Assembly (NCBI GenBank): GCA_902728285.1
Contig: CACVBU010000532.1
Span: forward strand, 894,059 to 958,058
DNA: 64,000 nucleotides
Reading direction: 5' to 3'
From: Clytia hemisphaerica
Taxonomy: Eukaryota; Cnidaria; Hydrozoa; Leptothecata; Clytiidae
Numbering within the stretch: the first letter of the stretch is position 1; every line of letters begins with the position of its first letter. The notes beneath the pieces are model-generated. The model saw only the letters and a list, made by a program, of their open reading frames with translations. It had not been told where the DNA came from and searched no databases. The translations under genes and the position numbers were made by a program. Below are positions 22,371-33,150 of this stretch, in pieces.

Positions 22371-22945
22371 TATGTTTTGATCAATCTCAAGATCAATTCT
22401 GGGGATGCGTGTAGCCTAGGATGGCTAAGAGTACATTTTAGAAACCAAGCCTAATAATGGACGGTTGATTGAAGCAGGATCAAATGAAAATGAAACTGTT
22501 CTATCAGTAGTGGAGCGTAAACCTCTAAAGTCTCTTTGGTGTCGAAAAGCACAGTGGTGTCGTCAGCATGTCCAGAATCTCCAAAGCCGAAATCGTCACC
22601 TTTGGAACCTCATTCAAACTCTTATTAAAAACTCAGTGAATAATATATGGGTAGGAATCAATCCCTGCGCAGCTTTTTGATTCTTATAGCACTAGTAGAT
22701 AATACCCTGGCATTGTCTGAACAAACACTACGTCATCGGGATTGAAATCATTGGTCGAGCGGTTTCGCTGATTCGCAACTATTTATATACGTTATTTGCC
22801 TGTTAGTCACAGGCGAAATAAAAGTTTAAAAAAATAGTTCTTTTGGAAATTATGGAATAGAATTAGTATGGATAAAATGAAAAATACAGAAACAATCAAT
22901 CTTGATCGCATTTTATATTTTCCTTTTTATATATTTTATGATATT
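22371..22945. other. Non-coding DNA downstream of the 5.8S piece
   Basis: The first 100 bases could derive from ITS2, but this cannot be shown. No gene seen. Confidence 0.4.
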
Positions 22946-24057
22946 TTAAAGAGAGAAGGGACATTTAGCTCTGCACTTGAATTGCTCGTATCCACACTTG
23001 AGGATACTGGCGTCTTCTTGGCTTCGGCATTCTTTGAATTCTTCACGACACTAAAATAAAATAAGGTAGAAAGTTGAGTTACTAATACATTCTTAATCTT
23101 AAAAAGTTTTTATTCAATAGTACGTATAGAAATAAAGAAAACAATTCTTACGTCTACATTGGGAAAAATCATCCTGAAATATTGTTACAGTATTCTTAGG
23201 CTGGAATCCTAATTCAGACTAGATTTAACATTTAATACAAACGTCTAAAGCATAAAATGGTATTTTTGTGAAAGCAGTGAGCCTTATTTGGGGGTAATTG
23301 GTAATTTATAATTGAAAATGCTCTAATAATGACATTCTTAGGTTCAGTTGCCAAATTCCCCCATAATGGTGATATTCTTAGTATATTTTTGATTTTTTTG
23401 GCCAATCTCAAAATGAATATTATATAATATATTACATCTCTTCGTCCTTCCCAGGACTCGTCAGTGCGGCTCAGGTAAGCGAGCATAGTCTGCTGTTTTC
23501 ACCAAAGTGCTCAAAACACTACGTTGTTGAGCTTCGCATATATTGTAAAGTAAATTCTTATAAAAAGAGCGTGTATTTCTGTTTTCATATAGCAAAGATT
23601 TAAGACCTATAAGGATATATTACCTCCTTTAAACAGTCTTTGACTTCTCCTCTGCGACATCTGTGGTATTGACGGCGACATTCACGTTTGTCTCCGAAGC
23701 TATCAGCATTTTCACGACATTGCTTGTATTCTTGTTTGCACTATTAAAGGAACGTTCCAAGCTGTCATACAATAGGCTTTTGTATTAGAACAAAGTCTGC
23801 GAATGAGAAATTACACATAAAGATAAACTTCAGATGTTTTTTCAAAACAATTGCATATGTATGTATCCCTTAATGCTGGCAAATAAGAATTTCAATTCAA
23901 CCCTTGGTTGGAAACAGCAAGTGTAAAATTTAGATAGTTGCCATACTTTTGATGACGATGAAAAACTTACGGATAAATCACCAGATCCTTCTTCATCGTA
24001 AAATTCAGCGGCAGCCAAAGCCACACAAACCAGAGCGAAGATTGCCAAACACTTCAT
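22946..24057 (-). CDS. Small secreted cysteine-rich peptide, member A
   Basis: Three exons join in phase 0: 23971-24057, 23624-23740 and 22946-23050 (102 residues). Exon 1 is a signal peptide (MKCLAIFALVCVALAAA) followed by an acidic stretch ending EEGSGDLS. Exon 2 has cysteines spaced C-x6-C-x12-C-x6-C-x7-C. Exon 3 has C-x6-C-x10-C-x6-C-x3-C and a stop. The cysteine domain is rich in Arg/Lys. A TATA box (TATATAAA, 24122-24129) lies about 65 bases upstream of the ATG at 24057. No known family was recognised. The layout (signal, acidic spacer, cationic Cys-rich part) recalls cnidarian defence peptides, but that is only analogy. Three paralogues on minus and one on plus lie nearby. Confidence 0.75.
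23441..23464 (-). ncRNA. Hammerhead-ribozyme-like core (probably decayed)
   Basis: On the minus strand: CTGACGA, then GTCC-TGGGAA-GGAC (perfect stem II and loop), then GAA. This is the hammerhead catalytic core and spacing. The base after GAA is G instead of the usual A. A stem III hairpin can be drawn downstream, but the cleavage position would be G, and stem I does not pair. It lies in sense orientation in intron 2 of peptide gene A. Probably a remnant or a coincidence. Confidence 0.25.
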
Positions 24058-24731
24058 CTTGACGAGTAATTCTTCTTGTGATATCACCAGAGAAAAGAGA
24101 AGAATAATTCCAAGACACTGCTTTATATAGTTTAATAGGTTGATAATATGTCCACGTGTTATGTAATTGTTTGACTTTGAGCAAGGTGTACAAATTTACA
24201 ATTACATTTCATTAAAGAATTTTATAGGTTTAAAATTTCATTAACTATATATTTATACAGTGAAAATCGCCGATAAATTTTGTAATGAAATTAATTTTAA
24301 ACCAACCAATCGCAAGCAAATATTTGCTTGGAAAGTAATCTCGTTTCATTTGAGCTTTGGACTTGCATCACCACTATGTCCACGTGAAAACAAATTTGAT
24401 GAAGAAATGTTTTGTATTTATTTTGAGTCAAGTTCTTTTACAAGTCATATTACACACTCGCAAAAAACACTTTTCTGTATTACGTTTAAAATGAACAAAC
24501 CACGCGGCATTATTTATACGAAATGAAATCAATCTTTATTCCAAATACACCCATGATATTACCAAACAAAACCTGATACGTCCCTAAAAATGAGAAAAGT
24601 CTCACTCTGTCGTTTACTATTCGAACTGACGTAAATGATTAGAGAGTGAATGATTAGTGCAGCAATTAGAGAACAACAAGAATCGTTTTGAAAGAACAGA
24701 GCAGCAATATTACAATAACTTCTTAAAAAGT

Positions 24732-25313
24732 ATGAAGAGCATTATTCTTCTAGGGCTATTCACCTTGACTTTTATTGCTGGTAGTGAAAATGATGGAGGT
24801 GGGAATAATTTAGTGATTTCTGGGGAGGTGCTAGGTGTGTTAGGCGATGGGTCAGTGTGATTTCTTTTTCATTTCAGATCTAATTGCAGATGTGCTTGAC
24901 GGTGAAGGCTTTTACTGTCACGTTAACACGCAATGGATGAAATTCTCGTCTGAATCTCACCAATTGGGCCAATTTCTTTCAATCTTATTTCTCACAAGAA
25001 TGGTAAGATTCATAAAAATGTAGCTGAATAAGTCATTTTTGAAAAGAACCGATGGTTATTTCCCAATCAAATAAGCATCAAAATGCAATCCTTTTTTAAT
25101 CTTTTTGCAAGTTGAAATATACCTGACATGCTGACATCGAAAGTAACTCTTGTTTGACAGTGTCGCGATGAGTTCAAGAGGTGTCGACAAGAAGTGGAGA
25201 ACCACCAAGCAAGACACATATGTATTCGTCAATATTGTGTGTGTCCAGAAAAGCAAAAGAAAAATCTCAGGCTCATTTACAGGTGGCTTCAGCAAAATAA
25301 ATATCTATTCTGA
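24732..25313 (+). CDS. Small secreted cysteine-rich peptide, member E (opposite strand)
   Basis: Plus-strand relative of the cluster. Exon 1, 24732-24780, is a signal peptide (MKSIILLGLFTLTFIA) ending in phase 1. Exon 2, 24878-25002, starts after TTTCAG with the same split codon (Asp) as members B, C and D, and ends in phase 0. Exon 3 starts at 25161 after GACAG with CRDEFKRC and spacing C-x6-C-x12-C-x4-C-x1-C. Read through, it stops at 25313; a further intron cannot be excluded. Exon 2 is longer than in the paralogues and lacks the acidic GSG string, and the second cysteine block is not evident. It may be diverging or decayed. Confidence 0.5.
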
Positions 25314-25565
25314 AATCAAACTACACTGTAAGGGTCAGAAACGTTCAGGAAAATGCACTGTAAGGGTAACTTTTCATTTGTAAAGGGCTTCACTGTAAGT
25401 AAGGGTCCGATTTTGAAAGCCATTTTGGTGGCACATGCCGTCGTTCAGAAATTGATTGCCCCCGGGCTCCCAACACACGAGAAGGGTTATGGTCAGCAAT
25501 CCATAATTACTTAAAACATGAGTTATCTATATTCTGATATCTTTCAAATACATATTTGTGGATAA

Positions 25566-26779
25566 TTACATGCTTTTCAAACAGCTCCACCGATACTTAG
25601 TGGCTTTAACGAAGCATCGCTTTCCACCATTTCCGCGACATTTTTGTAAAATTTCTCTAGCCTGAAAAATGAAAATAGTTTTAATTATTATCTTATTCGT
25701 ATTAAAAGCTGAAGAGTAATTTGGTCAGAAAGTGAATACTATACAAGACAATTTATTTTTAGACAAAAATGTATTCAGTCTACATCGCAGACTTCTACTC
25801 AAAACGGCAGGTAGTACTATAGCCTAAAAATTATTCGGTTTACCTTTTTGTCGCATTCTTCTCCACAAGCCCGTCTTTCTTTGAAACAGCGATATTTCCC
25901 CTTCCAACCACGTGCTTCTGTCATGCATTCTATGAACTCATCTCTACACTATAAAACAAAGGGAAGAAATTCATGTGTCGATGCTTAATTGGAGAAATCC
26001 TGGATTTAAACGTGATCAGATCAGACCCCATTACTTGAACAGTTCGAGAATCGAACTACTCGAGCTTACTCGAACAAGTAAAGTTCGAGTAATTCCTTTA
26101 TTCGAACTTTTAGAAAGTTTCAAAAATTTATAAGGAGTTCGAGCGATTAGTTCGATAAGCTCGATTGAAGAAAAGTTCGATTTGTTCGATTAGTTCTCGA
26201 ACTTTACTCGAACTTTTAACACACAGTACTTAGAATCCAAAGTTCGAGGAAGTTCAGCCAATTACTCGAACTTATGTTTTTGAAAAATCGTGAGGAGTTC
26301 GAGTAATTTGTTTACTCGAACTTTACTTGTTTGAGTAAGTAAGTTCGAGTAAGTTCGAGTAAGTTCAAGTAAAAAGTGGTTCTGAAAGTTCGAGTAATGT
26401 GGTCTGGATCAGGGCGACAATACCAATGTTTCAATACTGGAAACATAAAAATTTCTTTCGTCTTTTTAGAGTCAGAAGTCTGCCATAAAAATATCATGCA
26501 CGTATTTAGACTCATTTCCTCCAGCACACATTCCAGTTGATAGCAACCAATGATATGAAAAAAAATTGGTAAAGGGAGAAACTCACCGTTGGTTGTTTGC
26601 CAGAACCTTCTTCTTCTTCTTCGTCTGAAAATGGAGAATAATATGAAGTGGATTTTGTTTCTGTAAAAGATAAACTGTCTCTTGATTGAAAGCACAAAAG
26701 ACAATATCAACTTACCAATGAAAATTGCAGCAGTAAAGGCTACACAGAAAAGAAAGCAAAGAACTACCAAATACTTCAT
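25566..26779 (-). CDS. Small secreted cysteine-rich peptide, member B
   Basis: Four exons: 26716-26779, 26587-26624, 25844-25948 and 25566-25661, phases 1, 0 and 0 (100 residues). Exon 1 is a signal peptide (MKYLVVLCFLFCVAFTAA). The short exon 2 gives an acidic linker, DEEEEEGSG. Exon 3 is C-x6-C-x12-C-x6-C-x3-C. Exon 4 has three more cysteines but lacks the leading C-x6-C pair of other members. TATA box TATAAATT at 26848-26855. Intron 2 holds a foldback element made of AAGTTCGAGTAA repeats. Function unknown; secreted defence, venom or matrix peptide are all possible. Confidence 0.75.
26018..26412. mobile_element. Foldback element built of repeated AAGTTCGAGTAA
   Basis: Ends are inverted: CAGACCCCATTACTTGAAC on the left, and GTTCGAGTAATGTGGTCTGG on the right. 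The interior holds more than ten copies of AGTTCGAGTAA-like words in both orientations (TTACTCGAACTT and complement). It sits in intron 2 of peptide gene B. Target duplication not resolved. Confidence 0.7.
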
Positions 26780-27056
26780 ATTGAATTTTGTTTCAGAATT
26801 ATTATTTCAAAAAATAAGAAATACTGAAACATCGTGCTAGTCCACCAAATTTATAGCCTAGATATCTTTTCAACTATTTAACAATCAGGTGATATTTTTC
26901 GCTTCGACACCTAGTGTCAAAAAGTTTAAAAATTTCGGTGATATTTTCGATTCTATTCTTCTATTCATTTTCCAATCAGGTGCAATTATTAATAAAACCT
27001 GATCGGTAAAAACTGATCATGAAAGTCCAAAGGTTAAATGGCAAACTCTTCCATGG

Positions 27057-27278
27057 GGGGGGGCGTACGGGGTTTGCGAATAATTTAACCGAAATTTCCG
27101 AAATTCCGTAAAAAATACTATACTATTTCTCCTCGTTTTGACTAATTTTCCATCAAATTTGATTTTTCATGTATTAATTCCGAAAAAGGGGGATCAAAAC
27201 TTTATAATACCGAAATTTCGAAGCAAAAATTCATGGATTTCCGATACCGAAACAATTTCAGAATTCCGAAATACCGTA
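27057..27278. mobile_element. Foldback element of the CGTACGG / TTTCCGAAATACCG type, copy 1
   Basis: G-run then GCGTACGGGGTTTGCGA on the left. The interior repeats TTTCCGAAATTCCG. The right end is shortened at ATACCGTA. CTTCCATGG occurs on both sides (27048-27056 and 27279-27287), probably a target duplication. The same family is at 35571-35897. Confidence 0.7.
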
Positions 27279-27852
27279 CTTCCATGGAGACGGAGAGATA
27301 ATAAAAAAATCTAAAAGATCCTTAAAAAAGGTTTTAATTGGTAAAATTCTTATCAGATTATATTCAGTTAATTTTTCAATTACCATACAGATTATCGAGA
27401 TATAAAATCGGAACTCTGTATCTTTGGCGTGTGTCAGTTTCGAAAATCATTAGTTCAAATTTTCTTTTGAATTCATGACATACTGTACTTTGATTTTTTT
27501 TTCAGTTTACTCACCTAATGTTGAAGTGCAATCATTCGTATTTTTGATATAAAGTTTCTGAAAATTTAACTATTTTGAAACCGCGCAATTGTTAACAAAA
27601 GAGCCAAGTAATCTGTTAGCTTAGTCTCGAATTTCTGTCTTGAAATTAAAACGCTAGTCTTACGAGTAGAAGAAAAATGAGGAAAAGCAGTAAAGACTTT
27701 TAGCACTAGAGGAAGAAAAGTATAGTATAGTGCCACAAGGTCACTTAAAGAAAGATGCAAGAAAAAAAAACGAAACATGAAAGCATCAGGATGTCCATCT
27801 TCGTTCTTTTTGTTCCATATATTAGCTACAAAGGACGATAGCAAAATACTAG

Positions 27853-28581
27853 TTAACAAGTCTTCTTGCACTTGAAATATCCATAAACACATCTGAAGAT
27901 GTTGTCAAATTTTCTGCATCCATCGAATCCATTATAGCACTAAAAATATGAATGAAAAAAAGCTAAAACAACATCAGACCACAAAAATAAATGTACACTG
28001 GAAACTCTCACTTCTTTTGAAAGGTCGATGAAAGAAAGCATTTGTTTATGCTAGATAGATATTCTGTATTCGTCTGATTATCTGGAAATTCAAAAAGTCC
28101 CACCCGTTTGATGCAGAGAGCTCTTTGTCTAAGCTGTTCTTTGCGTTCTTCATAGAGACATTGATGAAGCTGTCTAACACACCGGTGAAATTCATGGCGA
28201 TTACTCGTTTCCTTTCGACATCTTATGAACTCATCATTACACTGAAAAAAAAGATAACCTTGAAATTTAGTTTGTTTGAAAAGGGGTCAAGTATCGGTTC
28301 CTTAATGAAAACTTTGTATAAAAAACTTAAAAACAACACCAACAGATAAACATTCTTACCGACATATCCGGGGACATATCCCCTGAGCCATCCTCAAAGC
28401 TTGATTCATCTGAAAAACGAAAATATCATTGTCAAATGACTGTACATATAAAAGATGAATTAAAAATTATGGTTCGTATTTAGAATAGAACACGGAGTAT
28501 AAAATATATGAAAATCTCACCGTATACGAATTCAGCAGCAGCAAAAGCCACGAAAAAGACAAAAAATAAGAAGAGCTTCAT
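27853..28581 (-). CDS. Small secreted cysteine-rich peptide, member C
   Basis: Exons 28521-28581, 28360-28409, 28104-28241 and 27853-27939, phases 1, 0 and 0 (111 residues). Exon 1 is a signal peptide (MKLFLFFVFFVAFAAA). Exon 2 is an acidic linker with EDGSGD, like EEGSGD in member A. Exon 3 is C-x6-C-x12-C-x6-C-x14-C. Exon 4 is C-x6-C-x8-C-x6-C-x3-C then stop, matching members A and D. The exon 3 donor is GTGGGA, weaker than the others. No clear TATA box upstream. Ten cysteines in the mature part. Confidence 0.75.
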
Positions 28582-28981
28582 GTTGATGGCGAGGACTCCA
28601 AGTTAAAACTCGTGCCAATGGGATGGTGGTGACAGGAAAAAGAAGAGGTAAACATTGGTTTCGAAAATATTGAAAAAACAAAACTACTGTTCAAATGTGA
28701 AGTATCAAAATTGAAGAATTTGTCAAAGATTTGATGTGCTAAATCAAACAAAGTGAATTAGAATCTAGGCTTTATCATGAAGCATACCTTACAAATATTG
28801 ATAATAGTTAATCTTTGTCTCTCTTAAAACTCAACCTAAAGACTTCTTCTCAAAGGGTACCTCGTAAATCTAGAAAATAGTGAAGAAACTGAAAGAGTGA
28901 GTCTTCCTTTTGTATCACATTATTTTTATTGTCAGTATTGTCATTATTCACTAAACAGGTAAACAACCGCTACAAAACACA

Positions 28982-29996
28982 TTATAAATATGAGCAATCT
29001 CTTCGACACTTTACAAATTTGTAGGCACATGGCATAAAATATCCACCATTCTTCCTACAAAGAATTTGCACCATTTCACACTGAAAAAAATGATAATGGA
29101 ATTGTGTGTAACTCCACTCAGGTCAACCCATGCCATGTGAGGGGTTACCACGTGTAATATAATACGAGAGTGGGGGTAGATGTTCCAGGGGTTGCTGACG
29201 TACCACAACACTCGCCGAAGGTTTGACCTCACATTCACGATGACACCTAGATGACACCGTTCTACCAATGCCATTCGAGTGTCATGGTCGAGAGTCGAGA
29301 GTTGAATCATTAAAAAAGGGATTTATCCCACAGAGTTTGAGGCAAAGCCTGTAGCTATCTCAAAATTACTATTACGAATATATCTGTTTCATGCTGTTTC
29401 AAAGAGAGGCCAAAGGATGAAAGTATTGAATACCTTTTTAAGACATTGTAATCGTTCGATTTCTTTTTCTTTTCCTTCCCTACTTCGACATTGACGGAGC
29501 TTGTGAACACATTTCATGAGATCTCTTGAAGATGTTGAGGTTTTTGGAAGAACATCTCGACATCTCAAGAATTCTTGTCCGCACTAAATGAAGAAATTTG
29601 TAAGTTAAGATATTGGGTGCAAGCTAGTCTAGATTTCGACAGTCTAGGGTAATTTCTTCAGAAAGATTTTTCATCATTATGTGTTCACCTACCGATAGTT
29701 TGCCACCTCCTGACCCAGGGTCATCATCTGGAAAAGAACAAAAGCAAAGAATATTTATTTCACTGATCTAGAAAGTGTATCTAGAACGTAAATCTAGTGT
29801 CGTTGCCTAGAAAAAAACTTCCTGCCAATTCTTTCAAATTTGTTGGATATTCAAAAATAAACTTTCTTATAAAATTTATAAAATTTTCTTATTGTGTTCC
29901 TGTTTTCTGAAATTTCTGAACCTTACCAGATTCAAGTTCGGCTGATACAAAGGTAGCGCAACAACAAAATAATGTAAAAATTATTAAGGTTCTCAT
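28982..29996 (-). CDS. Small secreted cysteine-rich peptide, member D
   Basis: Exons 29927-29996, 29693-29727, 29434-29583 and 28982-29080, phases 1, 0 and 0 (117 residues). Exon 1 is a signal peptide (MRTLIIFTLFCCCATFVSA). Exon 2 is a linker DDDPGSGGG. Exon 3 is C-x6-C-x16-C-x6-C-x14-C with a very basic loop. Exon 4 is C-x6-C-x9-C-x6-C-x3-C. A TATAAG box lies at 30051-30056. Exon order, intron phases and spacing match member C most closely. Confidence 0.75.
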
Positions 29997-30170
29997 GGCT
30001 TCTTCTTTTCTTCACTTAAGTACCAAGCACTAACGTCACTCAAAATAAAACTTATAAGCTGATAATAAAAATTGTGAAAACTTGTTTTCAAGCTTGCTGC
30101 TGTTTAATGTTTGTGGATTTTAAAAGGTGTCTAAATATTAAGAGGTCCTTGTTTGGTACATAATAATATC

Positions 30171-31126
30171 ACACCCCTTTCTCACAGACCCAGTGGGATT
30201 TTATCAGCCAGTGGGGGTAAAAATAACGGACCAAAACTCGATGGGATTGATATTCCCATGTTTTTTATTGCTGGGGATTTGAATTACATTGTTTTCTACA
30301 ATCATGGTCGTAGAATTTTAGAAAAAGGGAAATTACCACGAATTTTAAAAACCACAAAGGATTTAGAAGTGCTCTAAGCCCCGGGGGGGGGGGGTACTAG
30401 GTTTGCGAGGTGACGGGTATGTCCGAGCCGAAAATCGAAAATCGACCCTTTGAGAGACAAAATTTTGGTGATTTTGGGACCCTTTGAGAGACTTTTTCCT
30501 AAATTTTGGTCCATTTTTTCCAAATTTTGGTTTGATTTTCACCAAATTTTGGTCAAAATTCTTGGAAATCGTGACCCTTTAAGAGAGAAATTTTTGATTT
30601 TTGTGATTTTGGGACCCTTTCAGAGACTAACTTTTGAATTTGTACCCCTTTGAGAGACTTTTGAGGAATGAGAAAAGGTACCCTTATGGCTCGCACATAC
30701 CCGGCACCCATTTTGCCTAAGTACCCCCCCCCCCCCCGGGGCTCTAAGTTAGGTTGGAAGGGTAGAGTTTTGATTTAAAACTTGGGACCTTAGGATCTGA
30801 GGATCCAAAAGTTAAAAAATGGTCCAATAAGGCTCAGAATATAGCCTGGAAGTCTATAAACCTGTGTCAAATTGAAATATCCGATTAAATTTCAGAGATG
30901 GCCCAAAATCAACTTTCTCGTCCGAACTCCAAATTTCGAAAAACGAGGAAATAAGCTAAATTCTCAATAGATTTTGACCATGATTGTAGCTAGAAAATTC
31001 AGTGGGGATGAAAAAATAGCACATTATCTGATTATTTTCAGTGGGGACAAAAATCTGTAGTATAATTTTCCACCAGGGAACGATATTTTGACCGATATTT
31101 CCAGTGAGTCTGTGAGAAGGGGGTGT
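30171..31126. mobile_element. Foldback MITE with ACACCCC..CTCACAGACCC ends, copy 1 (split by another element)
   Basis: TIRs ACACCCCTTTCTCACAGACC and, inverted, ACACCCCCTTCTCACAGACT. The interior repeats CAGTGGGGATAAAAAT-like units. A second foldback (30379-30741) is inserted within it. Flanks AATATC and CTTATC match only partly. A related copy is at 47943-48227. Confidence 0.7.
30379..30741. mobile_element. Foldback element with CCCCGGGG ends and GACCCTTTGAGAGAC repeats
   Basis: Both ends are CCCCGGGG extended by long G or C runs with TACT. CTCTAAG is duplicated exactly at the two sides (30372-30378 and 30742-30748). The interior has about five copies of GACCCTTTGAGAGAC followed by AAATTTTGG. 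It is nested in the preceding element. Confidence 0.75.
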
Positions 31127-32478
31127 CTTATCGCTGGGGTATCACTGTCTTTGTTCGTCATAAACGAGGGTCCGATAATGATCAGTTTTTTGTTCTGCAG
31201 CGCGGAAAAGCGGAATTCGAAGTCAAGCAGTGAACAAAATCAGTGACCGGAATTTCAAGTTCTATATTAATTCAATGAAAAATGTAGTTGGCGTGTTACC
31301 ACGCTACTATCACATGAACGAATATTATTAGTCGGTTATAATGCAATGTTTGAATATTTACGAAACAATATTGAAATCTCGTGTGTAGTAAGAAAACTTT
31401 CTTGTGTGTAGTAAACAAATCAATATTAAGAACCAACAACACGATGAGAATATACGAAAGGTTTTCACAAAAATGCCTTAAATTTTAAGTTTTGGCTGAA
31501 AAAGTTTGACCGGAAAAAGCGCAATTGAATCTCAGCGGTCCCATTACTTTTACACTGTTTTTATAAGAACAAACTATAGAAGAATATAAGGCTTCCATGG
31601 CCAAAATGTTAAGAACGAGTTAAGAACATTTTAAGGCTTCGCAGACCCTAAAACATCCAATTTCTTAGGAAAATGGGCAAAAGTACTCACAAAATGGTGA
31701 AAGTAAAAACATGCTAAGAACATTTTGAGGCTTAAAACTCAAAAAGTTAAGAAAATCCAAAGGCTTCAAAAATTTTGGATGTTCTTATAAAAAAAGAACG
31801 CTAAATCTCTAGTTAAAGGGACCGGTCCAATTTATCCGAAAATTTGCCCGACCTTCAGAGTTTAAAGCGTGTCGTAGCAAATTTCCATATCCAGTACCAG
31901 ATAGCTATTCCTTGAAACACTTGAAATGTATTTTCTACTGACGAGGAGCAAACTATAGATTGGAAATAAAAAGCGTCTTTCATTTAAGCTTGATGGACAG
32001 ATTTAAGAAACAAAATGCTGAAAATGGAAAAAAAAAAAACAACAAATGGGGACAGAATGTATGGAAATGAATGAAATGAATAAGCAGGTTTTGTTCGACA
32101 GCTGACCATAAAGTGTTTTCAGAACGGAAATTAAGAAACCAGAAATCGGATTTCAATCACCTACACTCTTTGCTCAATTAAAGGTAAAGTAGTCATAATT
32201 CTTCTGTAATGGAAATTACTGTAATCACAAAGTGTCCAGTCAGTTCAAGTCATTAATTAAAGATTAATTGAGTAAATTGATATTTGTAGAAATATGATTC
32301 ATTTCGAAAGTTGATGTTACTCTCCTCCATCCAACACTTTTCAATTGACTGGAAAAATAATTTTCAATATTCAAGACTTTGAATGGGAATAAATGGGACT
32401 AAAAAGCAAGATTTAGCAAGATGTTTGAATGATTTCCTCGTTAAAAAGTTTATACATGAAATTACAAGTAAACGTCTT
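31127..32478. other. Intergenic AT-rich DNA, nothing assigned
   Basis: No gene, tRNA or clear inverted repeat seen. Repeated words such as TTAAGAACATTTTRAGGCTT near 31610-31740 suggest an old degenerate tandem repeat. Confidence 0.4.
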
Positions 32479-33150
32479 TTAAATCTTTTTGGGAGGTCTG
32501 AACGCCACATTGACCAAGTATTCATCATATGAAAGAATCTTCTTCAACGAAACGAATCCGTCAATCCCTGGTACATTAAATTCAGAATTCGCTTCACCGG
32601 ATTCCACCAGGCGATTCTGAAGCATCCCTTCCCATAAGATACCATGCTCTTCACCAAACCGTTGACAAGCTTTAGAAGTCATCTCCAAGGAAAGTTTCAC
32701 ACCACGATACTCTGGAACAACTATACCAGATTCGATATAAAACAATTTCTCTAAGTTGTAATCATCGAAAAGATTGACCAAATTGTGACAAACTTCGTAA
32801 CGATGTTTTGCAAACCGCCTTAGACTCTCTGGATTCTCCCTATTTTGTGCACCTTGTTCTACAAAGTTTATGAAGTTTTGTTGGAAATCCTGTTTAGTGA
32901 CGAAATAATTCATGTTGCATCCCACTATTCGGTCATTCTCATCTATTGCGACATAGGAAACATCTTCAAATTTGGGATTGTCAGCTGACTTTGGATCTAG
33001 ACAATCTTCTACGTGGATATATTTCGATCTTTCGTTTTCTTTAATCCCAAGTCTTTTATAATACATAGGTACCAAATATTTCTCGATCAGGGCTTGCACT
33101 TGCTCGGCATGTTGTTTGATGTTGTATCGGTATATAGTTAGTTTGTTCAT
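32479..33150 (-). CDS. GNAT-type N-acetyltransferase (arylalkylamine NAT-like)
   Basis: Intronless, 223 residues. Family members transfer acetyl from acetyl-CoA to an amine. The signature motif A region reads ESGIVVPEYRG then LSLEMTSKA: a beta strand followed by a degenerate R-x-x-G pyrophosphate loop (YRGVKLS) and helix. The N-terminal half, with VAIDENDRIVGCNMNYF, fits the beta2-beta3 strands of the fold. Overall layout resembles invertebrate dopamine/arylalkylamine acetyltransferases, but the substrate is not predictable. ATG at 33150. A TATAAG box is at 33198-33203 within a short tandem duplication (CTTATAAAACTTCCATTTAT twice, 33197-33242). Confidence 0.7.
   Translation of the reverse strand: MNKLTIYRYNIKQHAEQVQALIEKYLVPMYYKRLGIKENERSKYIHVEDCLDPKSADNPKFEDVSYVAIDENDRIVGCNMNYFVTKQDFQQNFINFVEQGAQNRENPESLRRFAKHRYEVCHNLVNLFDDYNLEKLFYIESGIVVPEYRGVKLSLEMTSKACQRFGEEHGILWEGMLQNRLVESGEANSEFNVPGIDGFVSLKKILSYDEYLVNVAFRPPKKI

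Noticed and set aside
23145-23180. Possible 22-nt micro-exon in peptide gene A
   Set aside because: Splice-like ends exist, but 22 nt would break the phase-0 join of exons 2 and 3.
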